Positions 45,320-54,611 of a stretch of 64,000 bases of DNA are shown here, in pieces. This DNA comes from Mesobacillus selenatarsenatis SF-1 (GTDB lineage Bacteria; Bacillota; Bacilli; Bacillales; Cytobacillaceae): positions 62,001 through 126,000 of the forward strand of contig NZ_BASE01000017.1 of NCBI RefSeq assembly GCF_000813125.1. Direction: 5' to 3'. The position numbers and the translations under genes were made by a program. The notes below the pieces were generated by a model. The model searched no databases, was not told the DNA's origin, and saw nothing but the letters and a program-made list of their open reading frames with translations. The stretch's first letter is position 1. Every line of letters starts with the position of its first letter.

Positions 45320-47440
45320 TTAAGATACAAGCGGTTTGATTTCACCGAAAACGGATTTTTCAAGTAGTTCAGCAACGTCTAGTGTATCGACGTTTTCTTC
45401 TACTTCCTTCGCTTTCGTTCCATCAGAGAGCATTGTCAGGCAGTATGGGCACCCGGAACTGATGACGGATGGGTTTACTGCAAGTGCCTGTTCTGTACGG
45501 GAAACATTGATTCTGTGTCCTGTTTCTTCTTCCATCCACATCAAGCCGCCGCCAGCGCCACAGCACATTGCTGTATCACGGTTACGTTCCATTTCCTTCA
45601 GATCCACACCAGGAATCGCCTTAAGGATATCACGCGGTGCGTCATATACTTCGTTATAGCGTCCAAGGTAGCAGGAATCATGGAAAGTGATCGTTTCGTT
45701 CACTGCATGCTTCGGAACCAGCTTTCCTTCTTTCACTAATTGTGCAAGAAGCTCAGTATGGTGGTAAACCTCACTTTCAAAGCCGAAATCAGGATACTCG
45801 TTCTTAAAGATATTGTATGCGTGAGGGTCGATTGTCACGATCTTCTTCACTTCATTTTTCTCGAATTCTTCGATATTCTTTGTCGCAAGTTCCTGGAATA
45901 GGAACTCGTTACCAAGGCGGCGTGGTGTATCGCCGGAGTTCTTTTCCTTGTTTCCAAGGATCGCGAACTTGACGCCTGCTTCGTTCAATAACTTAGCAAA
46001 CGAAAGGGCGATCTTCTGGCTGCGGTTGTCAAATGAACCCATCGCACCAACCCAGAATAAGTATTCGAATTCTTCGTCTGCCTTTTTCATTTCTTTTACC
46101 GTAGGAATGACTACATCATCGCGAAGCTCGCGCCAGTTTTCTTTTTCCTTACGGTTCAAGCCCCAAGGGTTGCCCTGGCGCTCAATATTTGTCATCGCGC
46201 GCTGTGCGTCAGCGTCCATCTTACCTTCAGTCAAAACTAGATAACGACGGAGGTCGATGATTTTGTCAACGTGCTCGTTCATAACCGGACACTGGTCTTC
46301 ACAGTTACGGCAAGTAGTACATGCCCAGATCTCTTCTTCTGTGATGACATCGCCGATCATGCTCGGACTGTATGCAAGGCCTGCTGCAGCTTCATTTGCA
46401 CCCTGGCCCGCTGCCGCTAAAGCGATCTGGTTGCCCTTTGTGTTGGAAAAGGCAAATGTCGGAACCCAAGGCTGCTTGGAAGTGACAGCGGCACCGTGAA
46501 GCGTCAGATGATCACGCAGTTTTACAATCAGGTCCATTGGCGACAGCATTTTCCCAGTCCCTGTTGCCGGGCACATATTCGTACAGCGACCGCATTCTAC
46601 ACAAGCATAGAAGTCGATCATCTGCTCATAATTGAAATCAGTGATTTTACCGGCACCGAATGTTTCCTGTGTTTCATCTTCAAAATCGATCTTTGTAATC
46701 TTCCCTGGTGCATCAACCCTTGTTAAATAAACATTGGCTGGTCCAGCAATCAAGTGAGCATGCTTGGATTGCGGTACGTATACCAGGAATGCAAGCAAGA
46801 ACAAGAGGTGAATCCACCATACGATATAGAAAATCGTGATGGCTGCTGCCTCAGGAATTCCGCTGAATGCTGCCGCAATAAGAGATGCGACCGGTTCAGT
46901 CCATGTTCCTTCATGGCCGTGCCAGATCATGCTCATTCCGTTTCCGAGCAATACAGATAGCATCAATCCGCCGATGAATAGTAGAACAAGCCCATTCTTG
47001 AAGCCGCGCTTCAGGCGGACAAGCTTTTCAACATAACGGCGGTAAAAAGCCCATACTACCGCTACTAGAATTGTCAGCGTAACGAGCTCCTGAAAAAACG
47101 TGAAACCTGGATATAATGGACCTAATGGCAAATGAGAGCCAGGCTTGATTCCCTTCCAGATAAAATCAATTGCCCCGAACTGGACAAGAAGAAATCCATA
47201 GAAAAACATAACGTGTATCGCACCGCTTTTCTTGTCCTTCAATAGCCTTTTCTGGCCAAATACATGGACAAGGATTCTTCTCCAGCGATCCTTGATATCA
47301 TCATCAAACTCTGATTTCTTGCCGAGCTTGATGTACTCGATTCTCGTCTTTACCACGTAAACAAACAAGCTGACAGCGTAAGTGGTTACAAGTAAGAACG
47401 CGATAAGATTAATCCATAGCAGACCGTTCATAAAAATCAT
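45320..47440 (-). CDS. fadF: Iron-sulfur membrane oxidoreductase FadF (ETF dehydrogenase-like)
   Basis: The 706-residue protein has an N-terminal membrane part with about six helices (residues 1-230), then two 4Fe-4S motifs, CVECGRCTNMCP and CTTCRNCEDQCP, and two C-terminal CCG-type domains (HDSCYLGRYN, CCGAGGG and SGCPYC). Such proteins probably carry electrons from reduced ETF to quinone during beta-oxidation. The promoter contains a FadR-like operator. The first ATG at 47440 lies very near AAAGGGG, so the ATG at 47431 remains possible. Confidence 0.92.
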   Translation of the reverse strand: MIFMNGLLWINLIAFLLVTTYAVSLFVYVVKTRIEYIKLGKKSEFDDDIKDRWRRILVHVFGQKRLLKDKKSGAIHVMFFYGFLLVQFGAIDFIWKGIKPGSHLPLGPLYPGFTFFQELVTLTILVAVVWAFYRRYVEKLVRLKRGFKNGLVLLFIGGLMLSVLLGNGMSMIWHGHEGTWTEPVASLIAAAFSGIPEAAAITIFYIVWWIHLLFLLAFLVYVPQSKHAHLIAGPANVYLTRVDAPGKITKIDFEDETQETFGAGKITDFNYEQMIDFYACVECGRCTNMCPATGTGKMLSPMDLIVKLRDHLTLHGAAVTSKQPWVPTFAFSNTKGNQIALAAAGQGANEAAAGLAYSPSMIGDVITEEEIWACTTCRNCEDQCPVMNEHVDKIIDLRRYLVLTEGKMDADAQRAMTNIERQGNPWGLNRKEKENWRELRDDVVIPTVKEMKKADEEFEYLFWVGAMGSFDNRSQKIALSFAKLLNEAGVKFAILGNKEKNSGDTPRRLGNEFLFQELATKNIEEFEKNEVKKIVTIDPHAYNIFKNEYPDFGFESEVYHHTELLAQLVKEGKLVPKHAVNETITFHDSCYLGRYNEVYDAPRDILKAIPGVDLKEMERNRDTAMCCGAGGGLMWMEEETGHRINVSRTEQALAVNPSVISSGCPYCLTMLSDGTKAKEVEENVDTLDVAELLEKSVFGEIKPLVS

Positions 47441-47514
47441 TTACCCCTTTCGATGCTGATTTTTGGATGAAAATTTTTTAACCAAACAAATTTTCTGAAT
47501 ATACCTTTAACTAC

Positions 47515-47542
47515 ATTATATAATGAATGAGCATTCAGTCAA
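47515..47542 (-). promoter_or_regulatory. fadF promoter with embedded FadR-type operator
   Basis: On the minus strand TTGACT (47542-47537), 16 bp and TATAAT (47520-47515) form a promoter. On the plus strand, TGAATGAGCATTCAGTCA at 47524-47541 matches 14 of the 16 defined positions of the B. subtilis FadR operator TGAATGANTANTCATTCA. Repressor binding there would block the promoter. Confidence 0.75.
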
Positions 47543-47657
47543 CTCATTTCCTTTCATTTCTGAAAATTGTTTACACTTCCTCTTTTACAGGAACTTAACA
47601 TATATGAAGCGATTTCGGCAAAAATAAAGGAAATACTTTTGAGGGAGCCGGATCGCT

Positions 47658-48845
47658 ATGGATTTTGGATGGATTTTGATTGCAATAATAGCTGGCCTTG
47701 TCCTCTGGGTCTACGTTGATTTCATGTTCGGCAGAAAGAAGCATCTGGCAAGCGCCAAAACGAATACACTGCCGGTCCGGGAAAGCAACCTTGCCATTTT
47801 TGCGGAAGGTCCTAAATTGTTCGATGACCTTTTTTCGGAACTAAAAAATGCAAAGCAGCACATTCATATTTTGTTTTACATCGTCCAGGATGATAAAATC
47901 AGCCAGGAATTTCTCAACATTTTAAAACAAAAGGGTAAAGACGGGGTCGAGGTGCGCCTTATGGTCGACTGGGTCGGCAGCGGATTGAAGCGAAAGACAA
48001 TTAACTCGCTGAAGGCTGCCGGAGTGGAGTTCGCCTATTCCCAAATGCCTAAATTGCCTTTCCTGTTTTATTCTTCTCAGGTGCGCAATCACCGGAAAAT
48101 CACCGTGATTGACGGCAACACCGCCTATCTTGGCGGCTTTAATATCGGCGAAGAATACAACAATCATGATCCGAAACTTTCTCCTTGGCGCGATTACCAT
48201 CTGAAAATGACGGGTGAAGGAGTCAGTGATCTGCAGTCAGAGTTCCTTGAGGATTGGCATGCAGCGGCAAAAGTCAATCTGCTGCAAAACATAGGCTATT
48301 TCCCTGCGCTAAAAAAAGGAGCTATTCGGCATCAGATCGTTCCTACCGAAGGCATCCTGCTTGAGGAAATGATGTCAGATCTGATCAGCAATGCGAAGAC
48401 CTCGATTTTTATCGGGACGCCTTACTTCATTCCGAGCAAAAGGGTATTCAACTTATTGCGGGATGCGATTAAAAGAGGTGTTTCAGTTACGGTCCTTGTT
48501 CCGCTCGTTTCCGACCATGCCCTTGTTAAAGAAGCGTCCTATCCTTATCTGAGGACTCTGATCAAGGATGGAGCCGAAGTCTACCAGTTTTTGAATGGCT
48601 TTTACCATGCCAAGGTCCTCCTCGTGGATGATGAGGTTTGTGACGTTGGTACCGCCAATTTTGATAAAAGAAGCATGTTTTTGAATTATGAATTGAACTG
48701 CCTGATTTATGATGATGATTTTATCAAAAAAATTAAGCTAATCCTGACAGAAGATATCTTGAACTCAAGGAAGGCCGCTTTGGATGACTTTAACCGTTCC
48801 TTCCTGAAAGAAAAAGCCGCGAGTACCATTTCCTATTTTTTATGA
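47658..48845 (+). CDS. clsB: Phospholipase D-type cardiolipin synthase (YwjE/ClsB)
   Basis: The 395-residue protein has one N-terminal membrane helix (about 5-22) and two HKD motifs: His145-Lys147-Asp152 in NHRKITVIDGN, and a second in YHAKVLLVDD near 320. These form one active site, which joins two phosphatidylglycerols into cardiolipin. It lacks the second membrane helix of the main ClsA. GAGGGAGCCGG precedes the ATG. It is divergent from fadF. Confidence 0.9.
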   Translation: MDFGWILIAIIAGLVLWVYVDFMFGRKKHLASAKTNTLPVRESNLAIFAEGPKLFDDLFSELKNAKQHIHILFYIVQDDKISQEFLNILKQKGKDGVEVRLMVDWVGSGLKRKTINSLKAAGVEFAYSQMPKLPFLFYSSQVRNHRKITVIDGNTAYLGGFNIGEEYNNHDPKLSPWRDYHLKMTGEGVSDLQSEFLEDWHAAAKVNLLQNIGYFPALKKGAIRHQIVPTEGILLEEMMSDLISNAKTSIFIGTPYFIPSKRVFNLLRDAIKRGVSVTVLVPLVSDHALVKEASYPYLRTLIKDGAEVYQFLNGFYHAKVLLVDDEVCDVGTANFDKRSMFLNYELNCLIYDDDFIKKIKLILTEDILNSRKAALDDFNRSFLKEKAASTISYFL

Positions 48846-48880
48846 TACCCCGGCCTGCTCGACAATAAAGGAGTGTCGCT

Positions 48881-49837
48881 ATGATTATTCGGTTGGGCTA
48901 TGTATCCACCGCCATCAGCCTGTGGGATGCTTCTCCATCCAAGGCACTTACATTCGCCCGTTATGGACAGCTGCCTGAAGACGAACGGCGTGAAAAGCTG
49001 CTTTCCGTAACCTACCAGAACCTTGTGAATACAGAAAGAATGATTCATTACAATATCGCCCACGATATACCTTTGTATCGTTTCTCAAGCTCGATTGCGC
49101 CGCTGGCGACCCACCCGGAGGTCAAGTGGGATTATGTCACGCCGTTCCGCGACAAATGGCTCGAAATCGGTGCATTGGTGAAAAACCATGGAATCCGGAC
49201 AAGTTTTCATCCAAATCAATACACGCTGTTCACTTCTCTGAGGGAGGAAGTGACGGCTAATGCAATCATCGATATGGAATATCATTATGGCATGCTCGAA
49301 GCAATGGGACTGGAAACCGAAGCGCTCATCAACATCCATATTGGCGGGGCATACGGTAACAAAGAAGAAACGATATTGCGCTTTCATGAAAACTTCGCCA
49401 AACTGCCAGAGCATATCAAAAAAATCACCACGCTTGAAAATGATGATAAAACGTACAATGCAGTAGAAACACTCACTGCCTGTTTGAAAGAAGAGGTCCC
49501 CTTCATGTTCGATTATCACCACCACATGGCGAATCTTTGTGATGAGTCTTTGGAAAAATTACTCCCGGACGGCTTCGCAACCTGGGAACGGACTGGATTG
49601 AAGCCTAAGATTCATATCTCCTCTCCTAAATCTGAAAAAGCTTATCGATCACACGCCGATTATGTTGACCCAGAATTCATCCTGCCATTGATAGAAATCT
49701 TGCGGGGAATCGGCCAGGACGTCGATTTCATGATTGAAGCTAAAGCAAAAGATAAAGCAGCGCTTAAACTCGTTGAGGATTTGGCTAAAATCCGCGGTGT
49801 GAAACGGATTGGCGGAGCTGTATTGGAGTGGAAATAA
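48881..49837 (+). CDS. uvsE: UV DNA damage endonuclease
   Basis: UvsE nicks DNA 5' of UV photoproducts. It is a TIM-barrel enzyme with three metals. The 318-residue protein begins [16 protein letters not shown] and has the conserved [23 protein letters not shown] and FDYHHH metal-site segments. AAAGGAG precedes the ATG. It lies 36 bp after clsB and is probably co-transcribed (B. subtilis ywjE-ywjD). Confidence 0.94.
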   Translation: MIIRLGYVSTAISLWDASPSKALTFARYGQLPEDERREKLLSVTYQNLVNTERMIHYNIAHDIPLYRFSSSIAPLATHPEVKWDYVTPFRDKWLEIGALVKNHGIRTSFHPNQYTLFTSLREEVTANAIIDMEYHYGMLEAMGLETEALINIHIGGAYGNKEETILRFHENFAKLPEHIKKITTLENDDKTYNAVETLTACLKEEVPFMFDYHHHMANLCDESLEKLLPDGFATWERTGLKPKIHISSPKSEKAYRSHADYVDPEFILPLIEILRGIGQDVDFMIEAKAKDKAALKLVEDLAKIRGVKRIGGAVLEWK

Positions 49838-49841
49838 GCTG

Positions 49842-49868
49842 AAGGCTGCTGGACCATCCAGCAGCCTT
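49842..49868. terminator. Bidirectional terminator between uvsE and the M48 gene
   Basis: The 12-bp perfect stem pairs AAGGCTGCTGGA with TCCAGCAGCCTT around ACC. Confidence 0.85.
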
Positions 49869-49870
49869 TA

Positions 49871-51148
49871 TTAATACATATTCAAAACATACCGGTAATT
49901 TTCGATTACTTCCTCTTGAATCCTGGTTTGCTGCGTTTCAAGTTCTTTCTGCATCATTGCTAAAGTACCCTTGCCTACAGCTATAGAAGAAGGAGAAGCT
50001 TTCAAGTTTTCAAGCAGCTTGATGCGGTAGGCTGTTGGCGGGTGAGTCGAATCCAGTTTAGATGTCTCAAGTTGTGCAAGCCGGGAGAGCCGCTCTTTCT
50101 CACGGTCTGGCATGACTTTTATTTGTTCATGAACAGCATGAAATAAATTGATTGTGTTTTTCCGCACCGCTATTTCCCTTACCTTTAGGTAAAAGGTATC
50201 AGCGTATTGGAATTTTTCCATTGACGAGATTAACGATTTATAGCCTGCTGCTTTTGCAGCCCTTTCATCGGCTAAATACTCACCCTTCTGGGAATCGTCA
50301 AATAACAGGTGTACTAGTAATAAGAATAGTGAGTAAGGGATTAATGAGAGAAATGCCATAATATAATATACAGGTATTTCAAAAAAGCCCATGCTGTCAT
50401 ATTCATCGGTTGGCACAGGATATAAAAGCTCATACCATGTCTGCAGCGTATATAAGGCTGTTCCAATATAAAATGATCTGGTTAAATCCCCATTTGATAT
50501 ATGGCCAAATTCATGCGCAAGAATTGCCAGCTGCTCTTCCTGCTCCAAAATAGAAAATAACGGCAACCCTATCTTAATGATTTTCCTTCTTCTCCAGCCA
50601 ATTTGTGCTACTGATGCATTGAATTCATCATCAATAATGATTCCATCAATCCTTTTTACCTGCATAGCATCAGCTAATTGGTCCACAGCCTCGAATAAAA
50701 ACGGAAATTCCTGACGGGAAATCAAATGCTCATCTTTGTCCAGCTTTGGTACTCTTGGCCTGGCCAGCCAGGCTATACCCAAAAGAATTAGCCCTGCACC
50801 TATGAACATGAAATGATCGTTTTGAAAAATAAGCAAGTATAAACCCAGTAAAAATAAATTGATGCTAATTAAGTGCACAATTGTGGCTGCCATGAAAGCT
50901 AAGCTTTTTGAAAAAGATATCCCCTGCCGAAATTCCTGTTGGGAAACCAGTTCTTGAAAAACTCTTTGACCCCGTTTATTTCCCAGTTTTTCATATAAAG
51001 CACTTAATTTTGAGTCCGTCTTTTCTGATGGTGAGTGATCCATGTTATATCCGCAATCGCACCATGAAATGTAGCCTTTATTGAACGGGATAGCTGAACT
51101 GCAGTCAGGACAGACATATTCTTTGTGTAAAATATTAATTTCCCCCAA
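49871..51148 (-). CDS. M48-family membrane metalloprotease with zinc-ribbon N-terminus
   Basis: The 425-residue protein has an N-terminal CxxC/CxC zinc ribbon (Cys13, 16, 30 and 32), two or more membrane helices near 82-130, then the peptidase M48 core with HEFGH at 212-216 and the third ligand in GEYLADERAA. More helices lie around 245-290. It resembles HtpX-like proteases but with an added ribbon. The substrate is unknown. It is not part of the B. subtilis neighbourhood, so it is accessory. The start is ambiguous and the ribosome site is weak. Confidence 0.85.
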   Translation of the reverse strand: MGEINILHKEYVCPDCSSAIPFNKGYISWCDCGYNMDHSPSEKTDSKLSALYEKLGNKRGQRVFQELVSQQEFRQGISFSKSLAFMAATIVHLISINLFLLGLYLLIFQNDHFMFIGAGLILLGIAWLARPRVPKLDKDEHLISRQEFPFLFEAVDQLADAMQVKRIDGIIIDDEFNASVAQIGWRRRKIIKIGLPLFSILEQEEQLAILAHEFGHISNGDLTRSFYIGTALYTLQTWYELLYPVPTDEYDSMGFFEIPVYYIMAFLSLIPYSLFLLLVHLLFDDSQKGEYLADERAAKAAGYKSLISSMEKFQYADTFYLKVREIAVRKNTINLFHAVHEQIKVMPDREKERLSRLAQLETSKLDSTHPPTAYRIKLLENLKASPSSIAVGKGTLAMMQKELETQQTRIQEEVIENYRYVLNMY

Positions 51149-51330
51149 CTCCCAATATGTTGAATATATTGATATAGTAAGCTATTAACAAATTATTGGA
51201 AATATAAAAAATCAGAGTATTTACAGGTATTTATTTCCTTTTTTAGTGTGTTTTACATAAGTCAAAGCGCACTGAATGAAAAAAATGGTAATATTAGATT
51301 ATTACCCTGATTTTAGGAGGGAATTATAGC

Positions 51331-51744
51331 GTGGTAAAAACAGCTAAGGACCCAGGCCCAGCACGTACATTCCGGGAAAGAATAAGCGACATTTTATATA
51401 ACCTGGCTTTTGTTATTCCCATTGCCATTGTTGGTTTATTAATTGGCTGGATTAAAGGAGGAGGGGGAGGAGAACTTTTTGTAAAAAAAGGATGGAATCC
51501 CATTATCATTTCAGGCTTTGAAATTTTAATAGACTTCTTGTTAATCGGACTGTATTTATTCCTGGGATTAGTAAGCTTAAAAACACTTTGGTTCCTGTGT
51601 AAGGAAAAAATAGCCGGGAGAAGTTATTTTGCTTTTAAACTTAACAAGGTATTTGAAGTTGTCCTCATCATCGTTTTACTAGGAGGACCAGGAACTTTAT
51701 TTCTCTTCCTTGCTCTTTCCGGGTTAATGACGATTCTATTATAA
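51331..51744 (+). CDS. Small integral membrane protein, unknown
   Basis: The 137-residue protein has three hydrophobic helices (about 21-42, 57-85 and 110-137) and a GGGGG run after the first. I do not recognise the family. It starts at a GTG (51331) with GGAGGGA well placed. It is divergent from the M48 protease gene and may be linked to it, but that is only proximity. Confidence 0.65.
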   Translation: MVKTAKDPGPARTFRERISDILYNLAFVIPIAIVGLLIGWIKGGGGGELFVKKGWNPIIISGFEILIDFLLIGLYLFLGLVSLKTLWFLCKEKIAGRSYFAFKLNKVFEVVLIIVLLGGPGTLFLFLALSGLMTILL

Positions 51745-51787
51745 AAAAGCATAAGCCCCTTGTTTGAGGAGCTTATGCCTAAGTTTT
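51742..51787. terminator. Bidirectional terminator after the membrane protein and argS
   Basis: The stem pairs GCATAAGCCCCT (51749-51760) with AGGAGCTTATGC (51767-51778), one mismatch, with T-rich flanks on both strands. Confidence 0.85.
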
Positions 51788-53458
51788 TTACATCTTCTCC
51801 GGAGCCGAAACCCCAATCAACTCAAGCGCATTCTTTAAAGTGATCTGCGCTGTCTTGATCAGCGACAGGCGTGCCCCTGTTCTTTCTTTATTGTCCAGAT
51901 CCAATACTTTTTCAGCGTTGTAGAAGCTGTGGAATACGGAAGCCAATTCGAAAATGTAGTTAGAGATTCGATGTGGCATGCGCTTCTGTGCTGCTTCTGC
52001 AACCGCCAGCGGGAATTCGCCAAGCTTTTTCAGCAGGTCGATTTCCTTCTCGGACTGGATATGCTTGAAATCTGCCTCGATGTCGAAAATCAAGCCTTGC
52101 TCTGCTGCAGAACGCAGGATGCTGTTAATACGGGCATGTGCATACTGTGCGTAGAATACTGGGTTTTCATTGGACTGGGAAACCGCCAGATCAAGGTCGA
52201 AGTCCATGTGAGTATCCGCGCTTCTCATCGCGAAGAAGTAACGAACTGCATCCAGGCCAACTTCATCAATCAGGTCACGCATTGTGACAGCCTTTCCTGT
52301 ACGCTTGCTCATCTTCATCTTCTCGCCGTTCTTGTACAGGTGAACGAGCTGGATGATTTCGACTTCAAGCGCGTCACGTCCGTAGCCAAGCGCCTCAATC
52401 GCTGCCTTCATGCGAGGGATATAACCGTGGTGGTCCGCTCCCCAAATATTGATCAGCTTTTCAAAGCCACGCTCAAGCTTGTCTTTATGGTAGGCAATGT
52501 CCGGCAGCAAATACGTATAAGAGCCATCCTGCTTGATCAGTACGCGATCTTTGTCATCACCAAGTTCAGATGAACGGAACCATGTTGCGCCATCCTCTTC
52601 ATAGATATGGCCATTCGCACGCAATGCATCAAGTGCCACGTCAATTTTTCCATTTTGATATAGAGAAGTTTCTGAGTACCAAACATCGAACGGAACACGG
52701 AAGTTCTCAAGGTCTTGCTTCAGCTTTTCCATTTCGTATTTCAAGCCGTACTCACGGAAAGCATCGAAGCGCTCCTGATCAGGAACATTCACATACTTAT
52801 CGCCGTACTCTTCAGCTAGGGTTTTCCCGATCCCGATGATATCAGCACCATGATAGCCATCCTCAGGCATCGGCTTGTCCATGCCAAGCGCCTGGAAGTA
52901 ACGTGCCTCAACAGAAAGAGCCAAATTGTTAATCTGGTTTCCAGCGTCGTTGATGTAATATTCACGGGATACATCGTATCCAGCCTTGGCAAGCACATTG
53001 CACAGTGAATCACCGACAGCCGCGCCGCGCGCATGGCCAAGGTGAAGGTCGCCAGTCGGGTTGGCAGAAACGAACTCGACCTGGATCTTCTGTCCGTTTC
53101 CTACATTCGATTCACCATAATTGTCCCCTGCTTCAAGGATTGCCGGAATCAAGTCCGTCAAATAGCTGTTATCCATGTAAAAGTTGATGAATCCTGGTCC
53201 GGCGATTTCGATTTTCTCGATGGATGCCTTGCTTTTATCGAAGTTCTCGATCAGCTGCTCCGCAATCTGGCGAGGTGCCTTTTTCGCCACGCGCGCAAGC
53301 TGCATCGCCATATTCGTAGAGTAATCCCCGTGCGCTTTTTCCTTAGGCGTCTCTAAAATAACGGCCGGAATTTGTGCTTCCTCAGCTAGACCAGCTTTGA
53401 TGATCGCCTGCTTGATTTCTTCTTTCAGCTTCAATTGAACCTGTTCAACTATATTCAT
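51788..53458 (-). CDS. argS: Arginyl-tRNA synthetase
   Basis: ArgS charges tRNA-Arg. It is a 556-residue class I enzyme. The HIGH motif is HLGH at 139-142 and the KMSKS-like motif is [10 protein letters not shown]. The N-terminal Add1 domain and the C-terminal anticodon-binding helices are present. Its ATG overlaps the stop of ywiB (53455-53458), so the two are coupled. No T-box leader is visible. Confidence 0.96.
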   Translation of the reverse strand: MNIVEQVQLKLKEEIKQAIIKAGLAEEAQIPAVILETPKEKAHGDYSTNMAMQLARVAKKAPRQIAEQLIENFDKSKASIEKIEIAGPGFINFYMDNSYLTDLIPAILEAGDNYGESNVGNGQKIQVEFVSANPTGDLHLGHARGAAVGDSLCNVLAKAGYDVSREYYINDAGNQINNLALSVEARYFQALGMDKPMPEDGYHGADIIGIGKTLAEEYGDKYVNVPDQERFDAFREYGLKYEMEKLKQDLENFRVPFDVWYSETSLYQNGKIDVALDALRANGHIYEEDGATWFRSSELGDDKDRVLIKQDGSYTYLLPDIAYHKDKLERGFEKLINIWGADHHGYIPRMKAAIEALGYGRDALEVEIIQLVHLYKNGEKMKMSKRTGKAVTMRDLIDEVGLDAVRYFFAMRSADTHMDFDLDLAVSQSNENPVFYAQYAHARINSILRSAAEQGLIFDIEADFKHIQSEKEIDLLKKLGEFPLAVAEAAQKRMPHRISNYIFELASVFHSFYNAEKVLDLDNKERTGARLSLIKTAQITLKNALELIGVSAPEKM

Positions 53459-53898
53459 TTGCCTTCCTCCTTATAATTGATCGTCAAATGGTATGTACCT
53501 GCACTCGCGCCCTGAATTGCCATATCATACAGCAAGTCCACATGGCCCTCCTGCTTTGTCTCGTTAAAATCAGTATCGAGCCGCTTCGTGAGCGCAGAAG
53601 TCTGCAGCAGCCCATATTGGGTCTGATAATTTCCCGGAGTTTTTTTATTCAGCAGAAAAAGAAGCCTCATCTTGATCGCACCGCTGCGCAAAATCAGCAC
53701 TTCGTCACCTGATATTTTAACCGTCGTATGGACATCCCCTTCCTCCATCACTTCATCATATTGGAGGTACGAGCTGTTCGCCTTTTTATAGTATCGGCCA
53801 AAAGTGGTCAATTCAAAAGTTTCCTTCTCTTTGCCACTGTAAATCGCCGTTTTTACCGTCACCTTGACAGGAATCTGATCAGCGGGTTTACTAGACAC
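53455..53898 (-). CDS. ywiB: DUF1934 family protein (YwiB)
   Basis: The 147-residue beta-barrel-type protein is like B. subtilis YwiB (about 142 residues) and has no known function. It begins [20 protein letters not shown] from a GTG at 53898 with AAAAGGG upstream. The open frame continues to 53949, but that part is the copy of the interspersed repeat. The gene is followed by argS with a 4-bp overlap. Confidence 0.82.
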   Translation of the reverse strand: MSSKPADQIPVKVTVKTAIYSGKEKETFELTTFGRYYKKANSSYLQYDEVMEEGDVHTTVKISGDEVLILRSGAIKMRLLFLLNKKTPGNYQTQYGLLQTSALTKRLDTDFNETKQEGHVDLLYDMAIQGASAGTYHLTINYKEEGK

Positions 53899-53917
53899 CG
53901 TTAACACGCCCTTTTCT

Positions 53918-53967
53918 TGTCCAGCTTCAGCGCTTGTCGGTTTTGACAAAGTCGCTTGTGCTTTTCT
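53918..53967. repeat. Internally deleted copy of the interspersed repeat upstream of ywiB
   Basis: About 50 bp with both ends of the family: GTCCAGCTTCAGCGCTTGTCGG and the end CGCTTGTGCTTTTCT, with the middle missing and several mismatches. It ends 20 bp before the ywiB start. Confidence 0.7.
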
Positions 53968-54133
53968 ATCTTCATTATAACTTTATAAGTATAAATATTC
54001 TCCTTTGAAAGTGCAAGGAGCGCAAGGGGAATTGACATAGGAATCAGTAGGGAAATTTAGGTATACATCTATAGGGTTAGTCCCCCTCTAAATCGGGTAT
54101 TGATTATCAAAACCTTTTAAGGAGGTGGCATAC

Positions 54134-54286
54134 ATGAAAATCGAAGTTAAATGCGAAGTGGAAAACTGTAAATATTGGGCTGAAGGCGATCAATGTGTTG
54201 CCGATTCCATCCTTGTAGTAGCGAATTCCGGTAAACAGGCAGTAAATGAACGTGAAACCATTTGTGATACATTCGAAAAGATGTAA
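54134..54286 (+). CDS. Small DUF1540 Cys-motif protein
   Basis: A 50-residue protein, MKIEVKCEVENCKYWAEGDQ at the start, ends with TICDTFEKM. The pattern of four cysteines (C7, C12, C21 and C44, approximate) fits DUF1540, a small metal-binding-like family common in spore formers. AAGGAGGTGG lies 7 nt upstream. A terminator follows directly. Confidence 0.88.
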   Translation: MKIEVKCEVENCKYWAEGDQCVADSILVVANSGKQAVNERETICDTFEKM

Positions 54287-54293
54287 TTAAGAG

Positions 54294-54322
54294 ACTGGAT
54301 AGCGCTGCTGTCCAGTTTTTTC
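54294..54322 (+). terminator. Intrinsic terminator after the DUF1540 gene
   Basis: The stem pairs ACTGGATAGC (54294-54303) with GCTGTCCAGT (54307-54316), one G-U or mismatch, followed by TTTTTTC. Confidence 0.88.
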
Positions 54323-54338
54323 ATTCAGAATTAGATTA

Positions 54339-54545
54339 TTCCGCGAAAATTTCAGTTGTTTCCGTGAAAAAGTGGTTGAAATTAACGCTAATCCATCATA
54401 ATTTCGGCGAAATCGATAACTATTTTTCCATTACCAATTAGAGATTCCGCGATAATCTTAGTTTATTCCGCGAAAAACCGATTGATTTCCGCGATTTTCC
54501 ACCTTAATTCCGCGAAAATCAAGCTTAATTCCGCGAACTGGAAAT
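54339..54545. repeat. Tandem array, 21-bp period, core TTCCGCGAAAA (second locus)
   Basis: TTCCGCG or close variants start at 54339, 54360, 54445, 54466, 54487, 54508 and 54529. Between 54381 and 54426, three decayed units remain near the expected 21-bp phase (about 54382, 54403 and 54426). This gives ten slots in register. The core is the same as at 9967. The last unit ends in AACTGGAAATT, like the array at 13551, and borders the terminator of the transporter gene. Confidence 0.9.
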
Positions 54546-54565
54546 TACCACTGATTTTTTCCAAT

Positions 54566-54598
54566 TTTAAAAGGAGAAGCAATCTGCTCCTCCTCCTT
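54566..54598 (-). terminator. Probable terminator after the fatty acid transporter
   Basis: On the minus strand AAGGAG and AGCA pair with TGCT and CTCCTT, with a small bulge, followed by TTAAAATTGG. Confidence 0.6.
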
Positions 54599-54611
54599 AA
54601 AAATTCACTGT

